Below, piece by piece: positions 8,314 through 16,274 of a DNA stretch of 64,000 bases. Each line of letters starts with the position of its first letter. Within the stretch, counting starts at the first letter, position 1. The stretch spans positions 310,001 to 374,000 of the forward strand of contig NZ_PNFF01000002.1 in NCBI RefSeq assembly GCF_028888695.1, written 5' to 3'. A program made the translations under genes and the position numbers. The stretch is from Bacillus methanolicus (GTDB lineage: Bacteria > Bacillota > Bacilli > Bacillales > Cytobacillaceae). The notes beneath the pieces were generated by a model. It saw only the letters and a list, made by a program, of their open reading frames with translations. It was not told the origin of the DNA and searched no databases.

Positions 8314-9759
8314 TTATTTTTTCATATTGATGACTGTTACTTTATCTCGCATCATGGATATGATACTTTGACGAATTCCTTGAGAACCAAGGCCTGAATT
8401 TTTAACAGCTGAAAACGGAAAATGATCCGGACCGCGCTCAGTTCTTCCATTAATTTGGACAGAACCAACGTCAAGTGATGAAGCAATAGAAAATGCTTTT
8501 TCGATATTTGTTGTAAATACACTAGCTTGAAGTCCAAATTCAGACTCATTTGCAATTTCAATTGCTTCCTCTACGCTGTCGACAATAATACAAGGCAAGA
8601 CAGGTCCGAATGGTTCTTCCCAAGCAACTTTCATATCTTTCGTCACATTACTTAAGACAGTTGGATAAATCAAGTTTTTCTCGCGTTTGTTTCCGGTGAT
8701 AAGACTAGCGCCTTTAGCCAGAGCATCATCAATTAAACCTTGTACAAAGTCCGCTGAACCTTCATCGATTAAAGGTGTAATATCCGCATCGTCTTCCGGT
8801 CTGCCAACCGTTAGTTTTTCGACTTTTTCTTTAATTTTTTCAATTAGCGGGGCCGCTGCATCTTTAAGAACGATCACTCTTTTAATGGCCGTACAACGTT
8901 GTCCGCTATATGAAAACGCGCCACTTACGATTTCCGTTGCCGCTTGTTCAAGATCTGCATCTTCGAGCACAATGGCAGGATCTTTTCCCCCAAGCTCTAG
9001 AACGAGAGGAATCATTGAAGCTTTTCTTGCTATATTTTGTCCTGTTCCTGTTCCTCCGGTAAATGAAATCATATCAATAAATGGGTGGGTAATGATATAA
9101 TCGCCAATTTCTGAACCTTTTCCTGTAACGGTATTGACCAACCCTTCTGGCAAACCGGCATTTTCTAATGCTTGAATCATTAATAATCCACTTATGGCTC
9201 CTTGTGTCGCAGGTTTGAAAACAACTGCATTTCCTGCAATTAAAGCGGGGGCAATTTTTGTAGCAGCAAGGTTAATTGGGTAGTTAAACGGAGAAATGGC
9301 TAAAATGACGCCAAGCGGTTTTTTTTCGACGATTGCTGTTTTTATTGAGCTGTCTGCATCTAACGAACCGCCATTAATGAATTCTCCGTGAATACGAACA
9401 CCTTCTTCTGCCGTGTAGCGAATGATGTCTGCAGTTCGAGTCACTTCCCTTTTGGCTGTTGAGATGTTTTTCCCTACTTCATTCATGATCATCGGAGCAA
9501 TTACATCAATCATTTTTACTAATTCATCTGCCCAGGCATGCAATATCTTAGCGCGTTCACTTACGGCCAGCTTTGCCCATTTTTTCTGTGCTTGGCGAGC
9601 TCCGGCTACCGCTTTATCTATTTCATCTTTTGTCATAGCCGGAACCCGTCCCACGATTTCGCCTGTAGATGGAGAATAAATATTGATAAATTCATTAGAA
9701 GAACTATAACTCCATTTTCCATTTAATAAGAACTTATGATCTTTTTCTAATACTTGCAT
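8314..9759 (-). CDS. gapN: NADP-dependent non-phosphorylating glyceraldehyde-3-phosphate dehydrogenase
   Basis: A 481-residue aldehyde dehydrogenase that oxidises glyceraldehyde-3-phosphate directly to 3-phosphoglycerate, making NADPH and bypassing the ATP-forming step of glycolysis. Residue patterns match streptococcal GapN closely: AISPFNYPINLA near 155, LELGGKDPAI with the general-base Glu (about 256), GYSGQRCTA-type catalytic Cys in SYSGQRCTA (about 290), EEPFGPVLP and the C-terminal NGRTERGPDHFPF. The length is normal. It stands alone, with its own upstream gap of about 560 bases and a weak GTTGGGA ribosome site. Distinguishing it from other ALDH families rests on overall similarity to GapN. 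Confidence 0.88.
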   Translation of the reverse strand: MQVLEKDHKFLLNGKWSYSSSNEFINIYSPSTGEIVGRVPAMTKDEIDKAVAGARQAQKKWAKLAVSERAKILHAWADELVKMIDVIAPMIMNEVGKNISTAKREVTRTADIIRYTAEEGVRIHGEFINGGSLDADSSIKTAIVEKKPLGVILAISPFNYPINLAATKIAPALIAGNAVVFKPATQGAISGLLMIQALENAGLPEGLVNTVTGKGSEIGDYIITHPFIDMISFTGGTGTGQNIARKASMIPLVLELGGKDPAIVLEDADLEQAATEIVSGAFSYSGQRCTAIKRVIVLKDAAAPLIEKIKEKVEKLTVGRPEDDADITPLIDEGSADFVQGLIDDALAKGASLITGNKREKNLIYPTVLSNVTKDMKVAWEEPFGPVLPCIIVDSVEEAIEIANESEFGLQASVFTTNIEKAFSIASSLDVGSVQINGRTERGPDHFPFSAVKNSGLGSQGIRQSIISMMRDKVTVINMKK

Positions 9760-10321
9760 GAAACAATCCCAACTTTCTAAATATTATTTAAATTATGTTA
9801 ATTAGAACTCTAATGCAGTAAGCGATTCCAATACAAGACTTTTTTTAAAAAAAATTACAACGTAAAGGAAGCATCCGCCCATTTTCCTAAAAATTTCTAA
9901 TAAATGGAATGTTACTGGCTTTTAAATTGTGTCAGGAATCGCATTTATTGAAATCCATCTCTAGTCGTACACCATGCCGATTTCATCGCATTTACCCGGA
10001 AAGTTTACGGTTGAAAAATGCTATTTTTCAGTAGAAAAGGGGCGGAGCTATGCTAACAAAAATAGAAATGCCAACTTATCTTTAGCAAGATGCTTGTTTA
10101 ACTTTGTAAATATTTAGAGCTTTGCTTCGCTCACACCGCCTTATTTTGTTGGTTCTGTTTTATAATGAAAGCTATTTCCATGTTAGGGGGTGGGAGTTTA
10201 AAACTCATGCAAGTTTTTTGTGAACTTTGCCGAAAACTTTGTAATTATCTGAACTTTTTATTTGCAAATGCATGGGGAAAGCTTAAAATTATTTTATATA
10301 AATTTAGGAGGTGCTCTGTTA
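9760..10321. other. Long AT-rich intergenic region, no gene seen
   Basis: A gap between divergent gapN and the DJ-1-family gene. It contains only short ORFs (for example ten codons after GGGGCGG near 10050) that I cannot support as genes. Promoters for both flanking genes should be here, but I see no clear -35/-10 pair. Confidence 0.4.
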
Positions 10322-10852
10322 GTGCGATTAAAAGACAAGAAAGTTGTCAGTCTAGTGCATCATGAGTTTGAGGATTTGGAGCTTTGGTATCCAATTCTTC
10401 GTTTGCAGGAAGAAGGTGCGGTTGTCCATCTTGCAGGGGAGAAGGCAAAAGAAACGTATATAGGAAAATATGGGGTTCCGGCAGTATCTGATTTTGCATT
10501 TGGTGAGATCAATCCTGAAGAATATGATGCGCTTTTAGTGCCGGGCGGCTGGGCACCGGATAAGCTGCGCCGTTTTCCGGAAGTAATTGCGTTAGTGCAG
10601 CATATGGAAGAAAATAAGAAGCCGATTGGCCAAATCTGTCATGCCGGTTGGGTGCTGATTTCTGCAAAAATCTTGCAAGGAAAAAAGGTAACAAGCACAC
10701 CGGGTATCCGCGATGATATGGAGAATGCAGGAGCAATATGGTTTGATGAGCCGGTGGTGGTGGACGGACATCTTGTTTCAAGCCGCCGTCCCCCAGATTT
10801 GCCCGAGTATGTAAAAGCTTTTGCCGATGTATTGGCTCATAACAATGAATAA
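10322..10852 (+). CDS. DJ-1/PfpI family protein (putative deglycase/glyoxalase type)
   Basis: A 176-residue type-1 glutamine amidotransferase-like protein of the DJ-1/PfpI family. The nucleophile elbow is GQICHAGWVLIS (Cys about 103, followed by His), and the acidic partner Glu is in the early EFEDLELW segment. Relatives include PfpI protease and the B. subtilis stress protein YfkM, with proposed repair of glycated proteins; the activity here is inferred. The GTG at 10322 is chosen because TAGGAGGTG ends 8 bases upstream; longer frames lack such a site. It is transcribed convergently with terC and followed by a strong terminator. Confidence 0.85.
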   Translation: MRLKDKKVVSLVHHEFEDLELWYPILRLQEEGAVVHLAGEKAKETYIGKYGVPAVSDFAFGEINPEEYDALLVPGGWAPDKLRRFPEVIALVQHMEENKKPIGQICHAGWVLISAKILQGKKVTSTPGIRDDMENAGAIWFDEPVVVDGHLVSSRRPPDLPEYVKAFADVLAHNNE

Positions 10853-10868
10853 ATTTTTCAATAGCATG

Positions 10869-10900
10869 AGGATTCCCCTATGGAATCCTTTTTTATTTTT
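10869..10900 (+). terminator. Terminator of the DJ-1/PfpI gene
   Basis: AGGATTCC / GGAATCCT stem with a 5-base loop and a long T-run; the T-run reaches the 3' end of the convergent terC gene. Confidence 0.9.
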
Positions 10901-11586
10901 TATGCTCTTTGGATCGTCTCCAGTTTATTTCTTTTATAGTACCCGATTCCGACTACCATCAATACGAATGCAATTGGAAGTCCAACATGGATCGTTTGTA
11001 CTAATTTTGGAGCTAAAGAATGTAGAAATTCAGCTATTTTTGGATCTCCAACAATCATTTCACCGGCAGTATATGCTAAAAGACCGGCACCCGCATAAAT
11101 AATAATAGGAAATTTTTCCATAGCTCTTAAAATAATTTGACTGCCCCAAATAATGATTGGAATTGAAATCAAGATACCAATTAGGATCGGTACAAAATCA
11201 TGTGCAACACCCGCTAATGCTAAAACGTTATCCAGTGACATGACAGCATCTGCGATAATAATTGTTCTAACTGCTGATGCTACCGTGCTGCCCCCGGCTT
11301 TGTGTTCTTTTTCTTTTCCGGCAAGTAAATTATAAGCAATTCGAATTAGCAAAATTCCTCCAATGGAAGAAATTAACGGAATTTTCAACAACCACACAAT
11401 AATGGCTGCGACAATTAATCTTAAAACTATCGCACCGAATGTTCCCCAAAAGATTGCTTTTTTTCGATAATTTTCAGGCACATTTCTAGCGGCTAAAGCA
11501 ATAACGATTGCATTATCTCCGCTAAGTATGAGGTCAACACCAATAACTTTTAAGAGTGTTGCCATTTCCATCCCTAAGAATTCCAC
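10900..11586 (-). CDS. TerC family integral membrane protein (YjbE-like)
   Basis: A 228-residue membrane protein of the TerC family. About seven hydrophobic segments are visible. The two family signature acidic motifs are present: DLILSGDNAIVIA near residue 18 and DAVMSLDNVLALAG near 115, with Asp and Asn residues that form the probable metal path. In Bacillus, TerC proteins (YceF, YkoY, YjbE) are linked to manganese export and metalation of secreted enzymes. The start is GTG at 11586 with AGGGGGAT upstream. I looked for a yybP-ykoY manganese riboswitch in the 230 bases upstream and did not see one. Which paralog it corresponds to is uncertain; length and the N-terminus favour YjbE. Confidence 0.85.
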   Translation of the reverse strand: MEFLGMEMATLLKVIGVDLILSGDNAIVIALAARNVPENYRKKAIFWGTFGAIVLRLIVAAIIVWLLKIPLISSIGGILLIRIAYNLLAGKEKEHKAGGSTVASAVRTIIIADAVMSLDNVLALAGVAHDFVPILIGILISIPIIIWGSQIILRAMEKFPIIIYAGAGLLAYTAGEMIVGDPKIAEFLHSLAPKLVQTIHVGLPIAFVLMVVGIGYYKRNKLETIQRA

Positions 11587-11703
11587 TGTTTATCCCCCTG
11601 ACAGGTTGTTGTTGTAATGTCATTTAAATGTTGACCTTCCTAGTTTTCATCTATCTTAAACATTTTAAACTGTTTTCATTTTGATGAATCTTGAGAATAA
11701 CAC

Positions 11704-11725
11704 AAAAAACCCGGCATTATGCCGG
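11704..11725 (-). terminator. Terminator of the ssbB operon
   Basis: On the minus strand CCGGCATAATGCCGG is followed by TTTTTT. It lies 90 bases past the stop of the small coiled-coil gene. Confidence 0.9.
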
Positions 11726-11813
11726 AGAATGTGAGGATTTGGAGGCAGTCATTGATTCTTTATATGGAAGGAAAATATATTGGAAGGAATATGGAAGAAA
11801 GTTATGAGAAGTA

Positions 11814-12062
11814 TTAGATCGTGATGGAGTAATGGTTTTTCATGGATTTTTCAGCTTTTTGATGCTCGTTTTTCGGAGGGTCTTTTACGAGAGTAAAAAT
11901 GGTTGTGTTATTGTCTCGCAATGTTATGTTTTTCATGCACCATTCGAGCTGTTGAACCCGCTTGTTTAAGTCATCAACTTTTTCGTTCGTTTTGCCGAGC
12001 ATTTTTATTAAGCTTTCTAAAAGCACTTCCACTCTGGTTTCCCAATCGTTATGATTATTCAA
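11814..12062 (-). CDS. Small coiled-coil protein downstream of ssbB
   Basis: An 82-residue protein of unknown function. Residues ~5-35 form an amphipathic helix with heptad spacing, including LLESLIKMLGKTNEKV. The start is TTG at 12062: AAAAGGAGG lies 9 bases upstream, and the codon overlaps the ssbB stop, which makes translational coupling likely. The segment LIKMLGKTNE resembles IIAMVGKTNS in the heptad protein at 13472-13909, so the two are probably distant relatives. Being co-transcribed with ssbB, it may act with that protein, but nothing in the sequence proves this. Confidence 0.6.
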   Translation of the reverse strand: MNNHNDWETRVEVLLESLIKMLGKTNEKVDDLNKRVQQLEWCMKNITLRDNNTTIFTLVKDPPKNEHQKAEKSMKNHYSITI

Positions 12063-12426
12063 CTGCAAAAGCCTCCTTTTCTTGCTGTTTGGAACGATCA
12101 ACTGGAGGCTTTGGACTCAGAAACCGGACTCCTTCGGCAACCACCTCTGTTACATAAACTCTTTTGCCTTCTTGATTTTCATAGGTTCTCGTCTGAATTC
12201 TGCCTGTGATTCCGAGCACTGAACCTTTCCTGCAATACTGGGCAGTGTTCTCGGCAAGTTTTTTCCAGAGGGTGCATTGGACAAAATCAGTGTCAATTTC
12301 TCCATGCTGGTTACGATAATTGCGGTTGACCGCTAAAATGATATTGGTTACGTATGTACCCTCAGGGGTAACTCTTAATTCAGGGTCTCTAGTCAACCTC
12401 CCGACAAGTGTAACTTGGTTTATCAA
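12055..12426 (-). CDS. ssbB: Single-stranded DNA-binding protein, SsbB type
   Basis: A 123-residue OB-fold single-stranded DNA-binding protein. The N-terminal INQVTLVGRLTRDPELR and the core FVQCTLWKKLAEN are typical. It is short and lacks the acidic DDDIPF-type C-terminal tip of the housekeeping SsbA, which points to the SsbB paralog that protects incoming DNA during competence. Its position beside ywpF, mbl and fabZ agrees with B. subtilis ssbB. The start is a TTG at 12426 with AAAGGAGAAG upstream. A candidate ComK box lies 100 bases upstream. The gene following it overlaps the stop codon. Confidence 0.9.
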   Translation of the reverse strand: MINQVTLVGRLTRDPELRVTPEGTYVTNIILAVNRNYRNQHGEIDTDFVQCTLWKKLAENTAQYCRKGSVLGITGRIQTRTYENQEGKRVYVTEVVAEGVRFLSPKPPVDRSKQQEKEAFAVE

Positions 12427-12524
12427 AGTTTCTTCTCCTTTCCTTTTGATATTTTTATGATAGTCTTGACTTGCCCTATCGTAAAATTGCGATAAATAAT
12501 TTATAGGAAGAAAATTGACTCAAG

Positions 12525-12559
12525 TATTCGGATTTTCACTTGGCAAAAATCTGATTTTC
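12525..12559 (-). promoter_or_regulatory. Candidate ComK box upstream of ssbB
   Basis: On the minus strand AAAATCAGATTTTT is followed, after about 8 bases, by AAAATCCGAATAC. This resembles the paired AAAA-N5-TTTT boxes bound by the competence activator ComK, though the second box is degenerate. A possible promoter (TTTACG, 17 bases, TATCAT) lies between it and the gene. ssbB is a ComK target in B. subtilis. Confidence 0.4.
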
Positions 12560-12728
12560 AAATGATAAAACACCTGAAATTAATTTTTTACTACTTTCGA
12601 CAAATATTTTTCGACACGGTTAGAATTCGTTTTCATTCTAAGCTGTGTTATAATTTCTCATACTAGATGGTGTGTTAAAAAAGGTTTGTGAACTACTTTC
12701 CAGCGAACTGGGAAACGGGAGGAAAAAG

Positions 12729-13151
12729 ATGAAAACGTTCAAGCTGATCTCGCTGCAAATTGTCGAAGGTACGGATTTGAAGGATATTGAATTGCAAGAC
12801 GGGCTGATTATTAATAAAGAAGATGAACATAGCAGGTGGCTGATTGAGGCTTATACAAAAAAAAGTTATCTTGATTATTTTAAAGCTGGCGACGAAAAAA
12901 TTGTTCAGGTAGTGATTTCAAAAAAGGAAAATGACCCTGCCTCGTTTCTCACAAAAGTGCACTCTGTAAAGGAATTTGAAAACAATATCAGTGTTTTACT
13001 TGAAGGCACGCTGAAAAGAACAAGAAACGAATACGCCGAATTGGTGCTCGATGACCTCCTTAAAAAAGGAATGACCGGAGACAACCTGCTAATCGAATTT
13101 AAAGAAAAAATGAAAAGCAGACCAAGGCTGGCTGTTATTAAGAAGGCTTGA
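12729..13151 (+). CDS. ywpF: YwpF-like protein
   Basis: A 140-residue cytoplasmic protein resembling B. subtilis YwpF, a family of unknown function found next to ssbB. The start KTFKLISLQIVEG, the central DGLIINKEDEHSRWLIEA and the C-terminal LIEFKEKMKSRPRL fit that family from memory. The ATG at 12729 follows GGGAGGAAAAAG; the longer frame from 12672 lacks a ribosome site. It is divergent from ssbB and shares its upstream region. Downstream are three terminator hairpins woven into repeats. Confidence 0.75.
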   Translation: MKTFKLISLQIVEGTDLKDIELQDGLIINKEDEHSRWLIEAYTKKSYLDYFKAGDEKIVQVVISKKENDPASFLTKVHSVKEFENNISVLLEGTLKRTRNEYAELVLDDLLKKGMTGDNLLIEFKEKMKSRPRLAVIKKA

Positions 13152-13154
13152 TCA

Positions 13155-13390
13155 AAAAACTCCTTTTTGGGGGCCGGGCCCCCTTAATGCTTTAAGGAGT
13201 TTTCCTATTTTTCCAGCAAGAGTTTCGATTAAATCTGGGCCAGGTTCCTTAATGCTTTAAAGGAGCTCCCGCAAGTCAAATGGGAGTTTTTTGGTTTGGG
13301 GCCAGGCCTCCTCATGCTTTAAGGGAGCTCTCGTAAGTCAAATGGGAGTTTTTTGATGGTCGGACCTTCTTATCGCTTTAAAGTGTTAAT
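13155..13390 (+). repeat. REP-terminator composite repeat with three hairpins
   Basis: First hairpin: AAAACTCCTTT (13156) pairs with AAGGAGTTTT (13194-13203), and the loop contains the palindrome GGGGGCCGGGCCCCC. Then two ~62-base direct repeats follow, each carrying a GGCCAGG-type REP motif, TGCTTTAA, and a terminator: CTCCC/GGGAG with T6 at 13266-13292 and CTCTC/GGGAG with T6 at 13328-13354. A third REP start (GGTCGGACC) follows near 13360. Confidence 0.75.
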
Positions 13391-13471
13391 GTAGTGGGGT
13401 TATTTTTTGCATTTTAATATGGAACTTCTTATTTGAAAAATGTAAGATAATGTAGAAGGAGGTGAAATGAC

Positions 13472-13909
13472 ATGAAAGAAGACAGATTAGATAGAATTGA
13501 AGAAATGCTGACAAGTATTATTGCTATGGTTGGTAAAACTAACAGTATACAGCAAAGCATGGAAAACAGATTGCAAAGTCTGGAAGATAGAATGCAAGGT
13601 CTTGAAAACAGAATGCAAAGTCTGGAAGATAGAATGCAAGGTCTTGAAAACAGAATGCAAAGTCTGGAAGACAGAATGCAAGGTCTTGAAAACAGAATGC
13701 AAAGTCTGGAAGACAGAATGCAAACTATGGAAGACAAAATGCAAGGCATTATTGCCGAGCAAGCAGAAATGCGCAGGGAAAATGAGATTCGCTTTAATAA
13801 AATCGATAAAAAGATTGAGTCACTGTTGGCCGATCAAGATCATATTTGGGAAAAGGCGGTCAGAAATGAAAGGGAAATTGCAAAAATTAAAAGACATGTT
13901 GATTTATGA
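13472..13909 (+). CDS. Coiled-coil protein built from tandem heptads
   Basis: A 145-residue protein of unknown function, mostly one long coiled coil. After a helix at residues 1-25 comes a run of alternating heptads RMQSLED and RMQGLEN (residues ~33-90), encoded by nearly identical 42-base units, so they arose by recent tandem duplication. A basic C-terminal helix (residues ~95-145) ends the protein. No signal peptide or membrane segment is present. AAGGAGGTGA precedes the ATG at good spacing, so it is very likely translated. The N-terminal part resembles the small protein downstream of ssbB. Repeat number probably varies between strains. Confidence 0.75.
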   Translation: MKEDRLDRIEEMLTSIIAMVGKTNSIQQSMENRLQSLEDRMQGLENRMQSLEDRMQGLENRMQSLEDRMQGLENRMQSLEDRMQTMEDKMQGIIAEQAEMRRENEIRFNKIDKKIESLLADQDHIWEKAVRNEREIAKIKRHVDL

Positions 13910-14018
13910 TGAGAAACGGCCTTTCCCCGATTGAATAGAGAGAAAAGGCCGCAAATTAGTATCCTCTTTTTGTCATTGTATACTTGACTTGGTTATAGTC
14001 TCCCAATTCTTTTTTACC

Positions 14019-14327
14019 TTATTCGTCTTTGTTATCTTCATCGTTTAAATCTTTAGGATCTTCGAGTAGAGGCTCTTCGCCTGGTGTGTTTTCATCCTCG
14101 GCCGGGTCCATTCCGCCGTTATCGTTGTTATCCCCATTTTCATTGTTGTTGTCATCAATAATGCCATTGTCGTCATCGCCAATATTTCCATTATTGTTGT
14201 TATCTGCCGGATTTTCAACGTCGACGTCATCCTCCGGAGGCGGATCCTGATCATTGACGTTACATCCTGCGAAAAGGATGGCAGAAAGGATAGATCCTCC
14301 GATTAACAGTAAAAGCTTTCTCTTCAT
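14019..14327 (-). CDS. Small Asp/Asn-rich lipoprotein
   Basis: A 102-residue lipoprotein of unknown function. The signal peptide is MKRKLLLLIGGSILSAILFA with lipobox LFAGC, so it should be lipid-anchored at Cys21 on the outer face of the membrane. The mature part is a low-complexity acidic stretch dominated by Asp, Asn, Glu and Gly and is probably unstructured; such tails can bind calcium or act as spacers, which is inference. GAAAGGAGC precedes the ATG. Nothing in the neighbourhood suggests its role. Confidence 0.75.
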   Translation of the reverse strand: MKRKLLLLIGGSILSAILFAGCNVNDQDPPPEDDVDVENPADNNNNGNIGDDDNGIIDDNNNENGDNNDNGGMDPAEDENTPGEEPLLEDPKDLNDEDNKDE

Positions 14328-14455
14328 AATAAAAGCTCCTTTCCTATGTTAGTTTCAATTGACCTTATGTATCGGGTCTAGATTTATCTTGCCCAAAATC
14401 CAGAAAACCTTGCATAGGAAAGGAAAATTTTTTTTGGGGTTCTTCCTTCATCGAT

Positions 14456-14568
14456 TTAACGCATTAATGGGGTGCGGGCCTGACCCCTGTTGCTTTAACG
14501 CGTTAATGGGGCGCGGGCCTGGCCCCTGTTGCTTTAACGCGTTAATGGGGCGCGGGCCTGACCCCTAC
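14456..14568. repeat. REP-like two-palindrome repeat, three units
   Basis: Three ~40-base units, each with TTAACGCGTTAA (first one TTAACGCATTAA) and GGGCCTGRCCCC. The last REP motif touches the fabZ stop codon. Confidence 0.85.
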
Positions 14569-14999
14569 TCTTTTTTCTCACCGAGTGCAAAGCTAATTTC
14601 TGTTTCACAAACAACTTCGCCGTCAACGGTTGCAACGCCCTTGCCTTTGCCGATTGCACCGCGCACGCGAACCATTTCCACTTCTAAGCGAAGCTGATCA
14701 CCGGGCTTTACTTGCTTTCTAAAACGGCAGTTATCGATTCCAGTGAAAAAAGCCAGCCTGCCTCGGTTTTCTTCTTTTTTGAGCATGGCAACTGCTCCTA
14801 CTTGTGCAAGCGCTTCAACGATCAGCACTCCCGGCATAACCGGATAGTCAGGAAAATGACCGTTAAAAAACTCCTCGTTCACCGAAACATTCTTTATGCC
14901 AACCGCTTTTTTCCCTTCTTCGATTTCAAGAATTTTATCAACAAGCAAAAATGGATATCGGTGTGGAATGATTTCTTTAATTTCTGTAATATCGAGCAT
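14565..14999 (-). CDS. fabZ: 3-hydroxyacyl-[acyl-carrier-protein] dehydratase
   Basis: A 144-residue hot-dog-fold dehydratase of type II fatty acid synthesis; it removes water from 3-hydroxyacyl-ACP to give trans-2-enoyl-ACP. The motif HRYPFLLVD begins near residue 12, and the active-site helix has [14 protein letters not shown] with the catalytic His and VEALAQ with the Glu. The ATG at 14999 is preceded by AGAGGAGGT; longer frames to 15056 are unsupported. Its location after flhP matches the ywpB (fabZ) locus of B. subtilis. The stop codon abuts a REP repeat. Confidence 0.95.
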   Translation of the reverse strand: MLDITEIKEIIPHRYPFLLVDKILEIEEGKKAVGIKNVSVNEEFFNGHFPDYPVMPGVLIVEALAQVGAVAMLKKEENRGRLAFFTGIDNCRFRKQVKPGDQLRLEVEMVRVRGAIGKGKGVATVDGEVVCETEISFALGEKKE

Positions 15000-15129
15000 T
15001 TTAGTACCTCCTCTTAATATTAGGTATAATATTATTTTACACAAAACCGCAAACAAAAAGGAAGGGGTTTCTCAGTCTGAACCAATGCTTGCCTCCAAAA
15101 GTCCAGATCAATTACCCTTCCTTTACTTT

Positions 15130-15411
15130 TCATTTTTCTTTATAAATAAGATCATATATATGAGTCCACGTTGATTTTTGAAAAACTTCTGTGACCTTGC
15201 CTTTCCCGAGAACCCCGTAACCGACCATTGCTCCGGCAATGGCGCTCACTACGATCAATAAAGCAACAATAATAATCCGAAGCCATATCGGGATTAGCCG
15301 GACACGGACCCGCTTTCTTTTTTCTTTTGTTGGTTCTTGCTGCTTTTTTTTTGCTTTCTCTATTTGTTCCCGAGTTCGGACTTCTGCTTGGTTATTGTTG
15401 TTTATTGACAT
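15130..15411 (-). CDS. EpuA-like small membrane protein
   Basis: A 93-residue single-pass membrane protein. A basic, Lys/Arg-rich cytoplasmic N-terminus (KKKQQEPTKEKRKRVRVRL) precedes one hydrophobic segment (about residues 44-70) and a short outer tail. Proteins of this kind next to flhP and fabZ in Bacillus belong to the EpuA family and are often mislabelled RNA polymerase subunit beta; there is no RNA polymerase homology. It lies 15 bases downstream of flhP and is likely in the same transcript. Function unknown. Confidence 0.75.
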   Translation of the reverse strand: MSINNNNQAEVRTREQIEKAKKKQQEPTKEKRKRVRVRLIPIWLRIIIVALLIVVSAIAGAMVGYGVLGKGKVTEVFQKSTWTHIYDLIYKEK

Positions 15412-15426
15412 TGTTGCATACCCCTT

Positions 15427-16269
15427 TTAACGAATTCCGTTCACTAACCCCATCATTTGATCTGCTATCGTAATTGATCGAGATTGGAATTGATAAGAGC
15501 GCTGAACATTCATCAGTTCGGTCATTTCTTTCGACAAATCCACATTCGATTGTTCCAAAACGCCTTGCTTCATGGAAATTTGCGCCCGGAGCGGCCCGTT
15601 TAATTGTGTCAAAATATCCTGTTCCAAAACTCCAAGCTCAGCAAAGTTTCCCGGCAGCCCTAATAGGTTTGCTCCCTTTTGCTCCAAAAACTGCGGTTTT
15701 TTCACAAGGGTGACACCAAGATTAACAACTTGTCTTGTTCCATTTGTTTTTTCAACAACGAGCTGTCCGTTTTCTGTAATAGTGTAACCTTTTGCATCAC
15801 CTGTTATAGAAATCGGGTTATTGTTTTCATCTAAGATGGAATATCCGTCCCCAGTCACAAGCATCATTTCATTTTCGGAAATAGGTGTTAAATGAAAAGA
15901 ACCGCCGCGCGTTAAATGGATGGACGAACCATCTTCATTTTGAACAAGGACCCGAAAGTATTGGCCTTCTTTTGTAAAAGCGACGTCAAGCTGGCGGCCA
16001 GTTGTTTTCAAATTTCCCTGTTTCATTATGATCTGTGATTGGGAAAGCCTCGCACCCGTTCCCTGGCGGATCCCGGCCGGTGTCAGCCGATTCTGCTCCT
16101 CGTTTACATTAGTTTGATTTCTGTACTCCTGGAAAAGCAAGTCCGTGAACGTTGCTTCTCTTCTTTTATAACCGGCTGTATCTATGTTTGCCAGGTTGTT
16201 GCTGATGATATCCATTTGTTTTTGCAGTTGTAAAAGTGTGTTCGTTGCTGTGATCATTGTCCTATTCAT
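15427..16269 (-). CDS. flhP: Flagellar hook-basal body protein FlhP
   Basis: A 280-residue flagellar rod/hook-family protein. The N-terminal NTLLQLQKQMDIISNNLANI and the C-terminal heptad region (MTELMNVQRSYQFQSRSI) form the conserved coiled coil of axial proteins, with the variable domain between. FlhO and FlhP are FlgF/FlgG-like rod proteins of the basal body. The ATG at 16269 has AAAGGGGGA upstream; the longer frame to 16449 runs through a non-coding tandem repeat and is rejected. It follows flhO, but 475 bases of repeats lie between them, unlike the tight pair in B. subtilis. Confidence 0.9.
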   Translation of the reverse strand: MNRTMITATNTLLQLQKQMDIISNNLANIDTAGYKRREATFTDLLFQEYRNQTNVNEEQNRLTPAGIRQGTGARLSQSQIIMKQGNLKTTGRQLDVAFTKEGQYFRVLVQNEDGSSIHLTRGGSFHLTPISENEMMLVTGDGYSILDENNNPISITGDAKGYTITENGQLVVEKTNGTRQVVNLGVTLVKKPQFLEQKGANLLGLPGNFAELGVLEQDILTQLNGPLRAQISMKQGVLEQSNVDLSKEMTELMNVQRSYQFQSRSITIADQMMGLVNGIR

Positions 16270-16274
16270 ACTAA

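Noticed and set aside
8057-8371. 104-codon plus-strand ORF
   Set aside because: No ribosome site, covers a hairpin and an inverted repeat, and overlaps the gapN 3' end; no protein-like pattern.
9760-10321. Small RNA or short peptide gene between gapN and the DJ-1 gene
   Set aside because: Only a ten-codon frame with a weak site and no terminator or conserved fold was seen.
13521-13934. Alternative-frame Lys/Cys/Glu repeat protein over the heptad gene
   Set aside because: The repeat makes several frames open; only the 13472 frame has a ribosome site and a sensible coiled coil.
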